A stretch of DNA of 5,374 bases from Candidatus Atribacteria bacterium (lineage in GTDB: Bacteria; Atribacterota; Atribacteria; Atribacterales; Atribacteraceae): positions 1 through 5,374 of the forward strand of contig JAPLGF010000038.1 in assembly GCA_026390275.1 (NCBI GenBank), given 5' to 3'. Under the pieces are notes generated by a model. That model searched no databases. It had not been told where the DNA came from and saw only the letters and a program-made list of their open reading frames with translations. Numbering within the stretch: the stretch's first letter is position 1; every line of letters begins with the position of its first letter. A program made the translations under genes and the position numbers. Below are positions 1-4,345 of the stretch, piece after piece.

Positions 1-1
1 G

Positions 2-1315
2 GCTCGATTAATGGTGGAAAGAGGTTTTTCTCCCCTTTTCTATATTACCTCCCGGGCAGAGAAGAAACGCCATGTCTTTCGTCAGCTGGAAGGGGTGGCG
101 TTCTGTACCCACGATTCGATGGAGCTGGTCATGACCGACCCGGAAGAAGAATATGGTGATGTGGTCTTTCAAAAGAAAATTCAACCAGAAAAAAAGATCA
201 TCGCCGTTTTGGAGGTCGGCGATCTGTCCCGGGAAATCATCGATCCTGGTTTATTCAGCGATCACTCACTTTTGCTTATTGGGGGTCAGCAATACCCTCG
301 GGAGCGGATGATTGAGCAGCTTTTCGAAATGAAATATGAGCGAAAGGAACATGTCCGGGAAAAGGGAGACTTAGCCATTCGGGGGGAAATTCTGGACGTT
401 TTTCCCCCTCAACTGGATGCGCCCATCCGAACCTACTGGATGGGGAATGTCATAGAGAAGATTAAGTATTTTCTTCCCGATACCCAACGTACCACCGATT
501 CCATTGATCGGTGTCTGTTGATACCCCGAGAAGGAACGTTCAAGACCTTTCCTTTCCTCGGTCTTTTGAAAGAGAAGGCCGGAATTCTTTTCTGGGATGA
601 TGTTCTCATCGAGAATCAAGATCTCGCATCCATTCCCCAGGTGATATCGGGAATTATCACCCCCCAGGGACCGACGACCACTTTTCAATTTCCCGCCGAA
701 CGTCCTCCTTCTTTTCAAGGTGATATTTCCTCTCTCCTTTCTTTCCTGAAACAAGACTCGGGAAATACGGTGTACATTGTACTCCCCGGGGAAAAAGGAA
801 AAAATCTGGCTTCGATTCTTCAGGAAGAAAAAATTTCCTACTCCCGGGAAATCAGCGGGGAACCGCGAATCATCCAGTTGGACGGTTTTCCCTGCGAAGG
901 TTTTGTTTGTGATGAATTGGGGATGACCCTTCTCAGTCACCGGGAGATCTTTGGAAAAGATATCCTCAAGCCGGGGAAAAGAAAACCGGAAACCCGATCA
1001 CCCGAAGAAGTAATCCGATCCCTGCAAGAAGGGGACTTTGTGGTTCACGAGGATCAAGGAATTGGTATTTTTCGGGGAATGAAAGAGATTGTGGTAGAGG
1101 GTGTTCACCGGGTGTATTTGGTGATTGAATATGCCGCGGGGGACATTCTCTATGTTCCGGTGGACCATGTGAAAAGGGGTACGCTTTCCCTCCCGACACC
1201 ACCTGGCAGAAGCAAATGGAGCTCGCCTTTCCCTATGTCGAAACGCCGGATCAGAAAAAGGCTATTGAGGATGTCAGATATGACATGGAATTGGTTCGTC
1301 CCATGGACCGGTTGA
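2..1315 (+). CDS. mfd: Mfd N-terminal fragment (5' partial; reading frame broken near 1176)
   Basis: Transcription-repair coupling factor, N-terminal half. Mfd recognises RNA polymerase stalled at DNA damage, pushes it off and recruits UvrA. The frame is open to the window edge, so the ATG at 11 is not a supported start; by comparison with known Mfd proteins roughly 30 residues lie upstream. Counting from that ATG, residues 1-160 form the UvrB-like module, with the conserved block YER...IRGEILDVFPP at 109-133 and DTQR at 157-160. Residues 301-320 (DELGM...REIFGKDILKP) lead into the RNA polymerase-interacting domain, where GDFVVHEDQGIGIFRG (341-356) and LYVPVDHVK (380-388) are typical. Homology stops at about K388; residues 389-434 are out-of-frame sequence running to a stop at 1313-1315. 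The stretch between 160 and 336 is short compared with E. coli or B. subtilis Mfd, as in some compact Mfd proteins. Identity is certain; function of the broken gene is doubtful. Confidence 0.9.
   Translation, partial: ARLMVERGFSPLFYITSRAEKKRHVFRQLEGVAFCTHDSMELVMTDPEEEYGDVVFQKKIQPEKKIIAVLEVGDLSREIIDPGLFSDHSLLLIGGQQYPRERMIEQLFEMKYERKEHVREKGDLAIRGEILDVFPPQLDAPIRTYWMGNVIEKIKYFLPDTQRTTDSIDRCLLIPREGTFKTFPFLGLLKEKAGILFWDDVLIENQDLASIPQVISGIITPQGPTTTFQFPAERPPSFQGDISSLLSFLKQDSGNTVYIVLPGEKGKNLASILQEEKISYSREISGEPRIIQLDGFPCEGFVCDELGMTLLSHREIFGKDILKPGKRKPETRSPEEVIRSLQEGDFVVHEDQGIGIFRGMKEIVVEGVHRVYLVIEYAAGDILYVPVDHVKRGTLSLPTPPGRSKWSSPFPMSKRRIRKRLLRMSDMTWNWFVPWTG
1172..1182 (+). other. mfd lesion 1: frame change plus about 50 missing residues
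   Basis: Before this point the frame starting at 2 encodes LYVPVDHVK; after it the frame of 1216 encodes KGYAFPPDT. In B. subtilis and E. coli Mfd these two blocks are separated by about 50 residues containing the KLGG..W motif and the long helix ending near LYAxR. None of that is present in any forward frame here. The size of the loss must be one more than a multiple of three to explain the frames. The junction lies in AAAAGGGG, which leaves its exact position uncertain by several bases. Confidence 0.75.
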
Positions 1316-2781
1316 TCTGCGGTGATGTCGGGTATGGAAAAACCGAGATTGCCATTCGGGCTGCTTTCAAAGCAGTGATGGGTGGGAAACAGGTGGCGAT
1401 TTTAGCACCCACCACCATTCTGTCTGAACAGCATTTCGTCACCTTTCGTGATCGATTGAAAGGATTTCCGGTTCGCATCGAAGTGGTGAACCGTTTTCGT
1501 ACTTCCGCCGAGCAGAAGCAGATAGTGGAACAACTTCATAAGGGAGAAATCGATATCCTGATCGGAACTCACCGTCTTCTTCAGAAGGACATTCTCTTCC
1601 ACGATCTGGGTCTGGTGGTGGTCGATGAAGAGCAGCGCTTCGGAGTCATGCACAAAGAACGATTGAAAAAAATGAAATCGACAGTTGACGTGCTGACCCT
1701 CACCGCTACTCCCATTCCCCGGACGCTCTATCTCTCTCTCACCGGGATCCGGGATATCAGTGTCATCGATACCCCGCCGGAAGGACGAAAACCGGTCCAT
1801 TCCGTGGTTGCCCCCCGCAGTCCGAAAATGATCCGGGAAGCCATTGAATATGAGCTGACACGAGGTGGGCAGGTTTTTTACGTATGTCCTCGCATCAAGA
1901 ATCTTCTGGGTATTCGGGAAGAGCTGGAGTCTCTCCTCCCGGGACGCCGGTTGGCCGTCGCGCACGGACGGCTGTCCGGTCCGGAGCTGGAGAGAGTGAT
2001 GGGGGAGTTTTATGATGGCAAGATCGAGATATTGCTCTGCACCACGATCATCGAAATTGGGCTCGACATCCCCAATGCCAACACCCTCATCGTGGATCCG
2101 ACCACTTTTTTTGGTCTCTCGCAACTCTATCAACTCCGGGGACGAATTGGGCGTTTTGACCGGGAAGCCTTTGCCTACGGTTACAAGCTGGCCATGCGGG
2201 ATATGGAAATCCGGGGAGCCGGAAACATCATTGGAGAACAACAACACGGATTCATCCAGGAAATCGGTTTCTCCCTCTATAACAGGATGCTTCAGGATGA
2301 AATCGCCCGTATGAAAGGAGAGAAAGCCGAAGATTCACTCCCTCCCTCGATCACTCTTCGGGAAGAAGCGTATCTTCCTGTCTGGTACATGGGGGGAGAA
2401 AATGAACGGTTCAGTTATTACCAGCGCTTTTTAGCCATCCGGAACTTCAACGATTTAACGGAACTTCAAAAGGAGCTGGAAGATCGTTTTGGACACCTTC
2501 CGCAGGAAGTAAAAAACCTCATTAAAATTACAAAACTTCGCTATTATGGTAAAATAGCACAGGTTGAAGACATAGAAGAAAAGAATGGTGAGTTGTATAT
2601 CGTTGCCCCTCTTGATTGCCTCGTCCGTCTGGGTGAGCGATTCCGTGCCCGAGGGTGGAAGGGGATCCTCACCACATTTCATTCGAAACCGGCTTTGAAA
2701 ATGCCTCTCATTGGTATTGACGCCCTGATCACTGCCTTTGACCCCGATGCCAAACCGGGGTTTAAAAGAAGTGAGAAGTGA
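1216..2781 (+). CDS. mfd: Mfd C-terminal fragment: helicase motor and C-terminal domain
   Basis: Continuation of mfd in another frame: the superfamily 2 ATP-dependent DNA translocase plus the C-terminal domain. Mfd homology in this frame begins upstream of the ATG, at about 1174 (KGYAFPPDTTWQKQ), so ATG 1216 is merely the first ATG, without a good ribosome binding site. Motor motifs counted from 1216: GDVGYGKT at 36-43 (Walker A), PTTILSEQH at 65-73, DEEQ at 137-140 (Walker B), TATPIPRT at 163-170, TTIIE.GLDIP at 276-286, QLRGRIGR at 306-313. EIRGAGN (331-337) and EQQHG (341-345) are the second half of the TRG translocation motif; the first half is missing between residues 321 and 323 (see the gap at 2176-2184). 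Residues about 378-521 match the C-terminal regulatory domain, including RFGHLPQEV. The fragment could make a stable translocase module, but it lacks the polymerase-binding part. The stop lies inside a 7-bp repeat. Confidence 0.9.
   Translation: MELAFPYVETPDQKKAIEDVRYDMELVRPMDRLICGDVGYGKTEIAIRAAFKAVMGGKQVAILAPTTILSEQHFVTFRDRLKGFPVRIEVVNRFRTSAEQKQIVEQLHKGEIDILIGTHRLLQKDILFHDLGLVVVDEEQRFGVMHKERLKKMKSTVDVLTLTATPIPRTLYLSLTGIRDISVIDTPPEGRKPVHSVVAPRSPKMIREAIEYELTRGGQVFYVCPRIKNLLGIREELESLLPGRRLAVAHGRLSGPELERVMGEFYDGKIEILLCTTIIEIGLDIPNANTLIVDPTTFFGLSQLYQLRGRIGRFDREAFAYGYKLAMRDMEIRGAGNIIGEQQHGFIQEIGFSLYNRMLQDEIARMKGEKAEDSLPPSITLREEAYLPVWYMGGENERFSYYQRFLAIRNFNDLTELQKELEDRFGHLPQEVKNLIKITKLRYYGKIAQVEDIEEKNGELYIVAPLDCLVRLGERFRARGWKGILTTFHSKPALKMPLIGIDALITAFDPDAKPGFKRSEK
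2176..2184 (+). other. mfd lesion 2: in-frame loss of the first TRG helix
   Basis: The protein reads AFAYG directly into YKLAMRDMEIRGAGN. In E. coli and B. subtilis about 30 residues intervene, ending KRL.AI..(F/L)..LG.GF. This includes the counterpart of E. coli R929, one of three residues (R929, R953, Q963) known to matter for the TRG motif that couples ATP use to DNA translocation. The counterparts of R953 and Q963 are still present here. The loss keeps the frame. Confidence 0.7.
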
Positions 2782-2789
2782 GCAGGTGA
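2768..2789 (+). repeat. 7-bp direct repeat across the mfd stop codon
   Basis: GAAGTGA occurs twice head to tail (2768-2774 and 2775-2781), followed by a degenerate GCAGGTGA (2782-2789). The last three bases of the second copy are the TGA stop of mfd, so the final Mfd residues (RSEK) are encoded by the repeat. The array is too short to exclude chance alone, but it resembles the longer 7-bp array at the end of rqcP. Confidence 0.5.
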
Positions 2790-2829
2790 ATAAAGGGCGA
2801 GGAAGGGGACTTGAATTGGCCATGGGGAA

Positions 2830-2879
2830 CATCGAATCCCTCTTTATCCCCAGGGGGAGATTCCAGATGGAGGGTTTTT
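2830..2879 (+). terminator. Possible Rho-independent terminator after mfd
   Basis: CATC-GAATC (2830-2838) can pair with GATTC-ca-GATG (2859-2869), with further C/T-to-G pairs inside (2840-2844 with 2853-2857). The hairpin is followed by GAGGG and then five T (2875-2879). Alternatively CCCTC (2838-2842) pairs with GAGGG (2870-2874) directly before the T run. The T tract is short and the stem is interrupted, so this is a candidate only. Confidence 0.3.
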
Positions 2880-2881
2880 CC

Positions 2882-2913
2882 AACTCAACGACTCCACAAC
2901 TCCCCAACTCAAC
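2882..2913 (+). repeat. Diverged 8-bp tandem repeat, four units
   Basis: Four units of eight bases: AACTCAAC, GACTCCAC, AACTCCCC, AACTCAAC. The consensus AACTCCAC differs by one C/T change from the perfect array at 2938-2969. The 24 bases between the arrays equal three units, so both are in the same 8-bp register. Noncoding, between mfd and mazG. Confidence 0.65.
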
Positions 2914-2937
2914 ATTCTTTTCCGGGGTGTCTTTTCC

Positions 2938-2969
2938 AATTCCACAATTCCACAATTCCACAATTCCAC
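2938..2969 (+). repeat. Perfect 8-bp tandem repeat, four units of AATTCCAC
   Basis: Four exact copies of AATTCCAC, 43 bp upstream of the mazG start. On the minus strand the unit reads GTGGAATT. With the diverged array upstream it makes 88 bp in one 8-bp register. It may vary in copy number by slippage. No protein or RNA function can be assigned. There is no spacer structure, so it is not a CRISPR array. Confidence 0.9.
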
Positions 2970-3011
2970 ATCTTTTCAATATCATTTTTGGGGTAAAATG
3001 AAAGGCGAATC

Positions 3012-3818
3012 ATGTCGGGAGATAAAGCAGGAGAACTGTTTCAGGAATTGAAAGAACTGGTAAGGACTTTACGGGGAGAGAATGGGTGTCCCTGGGATCG
3101 AGAGCAGACCCGGGAAAGCTTGAAGCCCCTGATGTTGGAAGAACTTTATGAGGCATTTGATGCCATTGACCGGAAGAGCGAGGGAGATTTACGGGAAGAA
3201 TTGGGAGACATGCTCCTTCATATCGTTTTTCATGCTCAGATGGGGGAAGAAAACGGGACATTCACCCTGGAGGATGTTTTAAAACAACTCATTTATAAAA
3301 TGAAAAAACGGCATCCCCATGTTTTCGGTGATACCGAAGTCCGAAACGTGGATGAGGTTTTGCTGAATTGGGAGAAGATCAAAGGAAAAGAAAAAAAACG
3401 AACCCATATGCTTGCTTCCATCCCGGACAGTCTCCCGGCTCTTATCCGCGCCCATGCCATACAGAGTCGGGTGGCACGGGTCGGTTTTGACTGGAAGGAT
3501 GCCACCCAGGTATGGGATAAAGTCAATGAAGAGCGAGATGAATTTAAAAGTGCCTGGAATTCCGGTGATCAGAAAGCCATGGAGAACGAATGGGGAGACC
3601 TGATATTTGCTCTGGTGAATTGTGCCCGTCATCTTGGTATTCAGCCGGAGGATGCCCTCCAGAAAGCTTCCGGTCGGTTTGTCGAACGGTTTGCCTATGT
3701 TGAGAACGAGATTAAAAAAGAGGGGAAAGGTTTTGAACAGGTGTCTTTGGAGGAGATGGATGAGATATGGAACAGAGCCAAACGAGAAATACGATCGATA
3801 CCAAACAATGAGAAATAA
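3012..3818 (+). CDS. mazG: MazG, nucleoside triphosphate pyrophosphohydrolase
   Basis: Cytoplasmic enzyme that hydrolyses NTPs/dNTPs to monophosphate and pyrophosphate; it is thought to clear aberrant nucleotides and, in E. coli, to modulate the stringent response. The 268 residues match the usual two-domain length (E. coli about 263). The N-terminal MazG domain has ENGCPWDREQT (23-33), then metal ligands EELYE (43-47) and E63..D66 in REELGD. KMKKRHPHVFGD (97-108) is the conserved signature between domains. The second domain starts near VGFDW (157-161), with EERDE (173-177) and E193..D196. ATG 3012 fits because AAAGG lies six bases upstream and homology begins within a few residues; ATG 2998 is out of frame and closes after 17 codons. 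B. subtilis YabN carries an extra N-terminal methylase-like domain that is absent here. All key residues are intact. Located between mfd and rqcP, as in the Bacillus locus. Confidence 0.96.
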   Translation: MSGDKAGELFQELKELVRTLRGENGCPWDREQTRESLKPLMLEELYEAFDAIDRKSEGDLREELGDMLLHIVFHAQMGEENGTFTLEDVLKQLIYKMKKRHPHVFGDTEVRNVDEVLLNWEKIKGKEKKRTHMLASIPDSLPALIRAHAIQSRVARVGFDWKDATQVWDKVNEERDEFKSAWNSGDQKAMENEWGDLIFALVNCARHLGIQPEDALQKASGRFVERFAYVENEIKKEGKGFEQVSLEEMDEIWNRAKREIRSIPNNEK

Positions 3819-3881
3819 CCTTTGATGGACTTGTTAAGCATATTACGGTTCTGCTTACCTCTGGTAAAAGGATGGAATCCC

Positions 3882-3919
3882 GATCTTTCAGAAGCAACAT
3901 TTCTTCCCTGAGAAGGATC
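3882..3919 (+). promoter_or_regulatory. Hairpin that would cover the rqcP ribosome binding site
   Basis: GATCTTTCAG (3882-3891) can pair with CTGAGA (3908-3913) and GATC (3916-3919): ten pairs including one G-T, with a two-base bulge at 3914-3915 and a 16-base loop. The 3' arm contains the Shine-Dalgarno AGAAGG (3911-3916), and the stem ends at the base before the ATG. If it forms in mRNA it would limit rqcP translation unless opened. Seen by eye only; no energy calculation was made. Confidence 0.35.
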
Positions 3920-4183
3920 ATGCGCATCGATAAATTTTTAAAAGTATCCCGACTCATCAAAAGACGAACTCTATCCCAAATCGCGTGCCAGAACCGGAGA
4001 GTCTTCCTCAACGACCGGGTTGCGAAACCGGCATCCCCGGTGAAAGTGGGAGATGAAATCACCATCGTTTCTTCGGTACTGAAACTTCGGGTGAAAGTCA
4101 CCGCTGTCCCGGCGGGGAATGTGGCCAAAGGTGAGCTGTATGAGGTGATGGAGGAGCAGAGGATGATGAATGATGAATTATGA
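3920..4183 (+). CDS. rqcP: S4-domain RNA-binding protein, RqcP (YabO) type
   Basis: Small S4-fold RNA-binding protein of 87 residues. B. subtilis RqcP (formerly YabO) binds stalled 50S subunits with RqcH and supports C-terminal alanine tailing of stuck nascent chains; Hsp15 of E. coli is a relative. MRIDKFLKVSRLIKRRT (1-17) is almost identical to B. subtilis RqcP, including R2, D4 and R16. The core continues with VFLNDRVAKP and VKVGDEITI, the usual second half of an S4 domain. Start 3920 is chosen because family proteins begin exactly MR(I/L)DKFLK; the upstream in-frame ATG at 3872 would add 16 unrelated residues and has its purine run touching the ATG. AGAAGG lies only three bases before 3920, a tight spacing. 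The C-terminal residues MMNDEL and the stop fall in a 7-bp repeat, so the tail has probably been changed by repeat growth. rqcH is not in the window. Confidence 0.9.
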   Translation: MRIDKFLKVSRLIKRRTLSQIACQNRRVFLNDRVAKPASPVKVGDEITIVSSVLKLRVKVTAVPAGNVAKGELYEVMEEQRMMNDEL

Positions 4184-4223
4184 ATTACGAATTATGAATT
4201 ATGAATTATGAATTACGAATGAT
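4161..4223 (+). repeat. 7-bp tandem repeat, nine units, across the end of rqcP
   Basis: Nine head-to-tail units without gaps: GGATGAT, GAATGAT, GAATTAT, GAATTAC, then GAATTAT three times, GAATTAC, GAATGAT. The five central units vary only at the last base (T or C), and the outer units decay in the same way on both sides. The rqcP stop (TGA, 4181-4183) spans the third and fourth units, so the first three units are coding. It resembles the short tandemly repeated repetitive (STRR) heptamers described in cyanobacteria, although no link to them is implied. Confidence 0.9.
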
Positions 4224-4247
4224 GGGGAGTTGGGAAAGACCCCTTTT
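4224..4247 (+). terminator. Weak terminator-like hairpin after rqcP
   Basis: GGGG (4224-4227) can pair with CCCC (4240-4243) across a 12-base loop, followed by TTTT (4244-4247) and a T-rich stretch to 4278. A four-pair stem is short for a Rho-independent terminator. It is listed because it lies directly between rqcP and the eno leader, where one would be expected. Confidence 0.25.
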
Positions 4248-4303
4248 CGTTATTATTTTTTCTCTTTTTAGATTTTTTATCTTATGCCGTAGACTCATTT
4301 TAC

Positions 4304-4316
4304 AGTGTCGAACACT
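4304..4316 (+). promoter_or_regulatory. Short inverted repeat in the eno leader
   Basis: AGTGT (4304-4308) and ACACT (4312-4316) are inverted around CGA, 29 bases before the eno start. It could be an operator half-site pair or a small mRNA hairpin. Five-base arms arise often by chance. Confidence 0.2.
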
Positions 4317-4329
4317 TGTACCCGAGAAA

Positions 4330-4335
4330 AAGGAG
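4330..4335 (+). promoter_or_regulatory. Ribosome binding site of eno
   Basis: AAGGAG, a near-perfect Shine-Dalgarno sequence, ends ten bases before ATG 4346. It is the strongest such site in the window, fitting the high expression usual for enolase, and it fixes the start codon. The rest of the gap 4184-4345 holds the repeat tail, T-rich sequence and no confident promoter. Confidence 0.8.
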
Positions 4336-4345
4336 ATGAGAGCAC

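Larger units (their letters stand above)
2..2781 (+). pseudogene. mfd: mfd as a gene: probable pseudogene with two internal losses
   Basis: Read as one gene, the two frames give about 926 visible residues: 391 up to K388 and 535 from about position 1174. Two separate losses interrupt it: about 50 residues with a frame change near 1176, and about 30 residues in frame near 2180. All helicase motifs remain intact on either side, so decay, if real, is recent. An assembly or consensus error remains possible, especially if the source is a metagenome. A functional two-piece protein is unlikely, because the missing pieces are conserved across the family. Confidence 0.6.

Noticed and set aside
371..940. 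Minus-strand open frame of 189 codons
   Set aside because: Antisense to mfd domains with no recognisable motifs.
1172..1182. Programmed -1 frameshift at AAAAGGGG joining the two mfd frames
   Set aside because: The bases do not form a canonical slippery heptamer in the zero frame, no clear stimulatory structure was seen, and a shift would still leave about 50 conserved residues missing.
1402..2247. Long open frame on the minus strand (281 codons)
   Set aside because: It is antisense to the conserved helicase motifs of mfd and resembles no known family; a shadow of the real gene.
2455..2985. Minus-strand open frame reading CGIVELWNCGI-like sequence
   Set aside because: The repetitive part is a translation of the 8-bp array and the rest is antisense to mfd; typical of spurious proteins over simple repeats.
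2994..2999. TAAAAT as a -10 box for mazG
   Set aside because: No -35 match at 16-18 bases upstream, and the transcript would start only about six bases before the ATG, losing the AAAGG site.
2738..3001. Plus-strand open frames across the mfd-mazG gap
   Set aside because: Low-complexity N/S/T/P-rich translation of the repeat, with no ribosome binding site and no family resemblance.
3872..3919. Upstream ATG giving rqcP 16 extra residues
   Set aside because: Family proteins start at MR(I/L)DKFLK, and the purine run AAAAGG touches this ATG, leaving no spacing.
2938..4223. Repeat arrays as CRISPR
   Set aside because: Units are 7-8 bp, directly adjacent and without spacers.
4230..4256. eno promoter with TTGGGA and TATTAT
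   Set aside because: The hexamers fit partly, but the spacer is 15 bases and the region overlaps a terminator-like hairpin; too weak to call.
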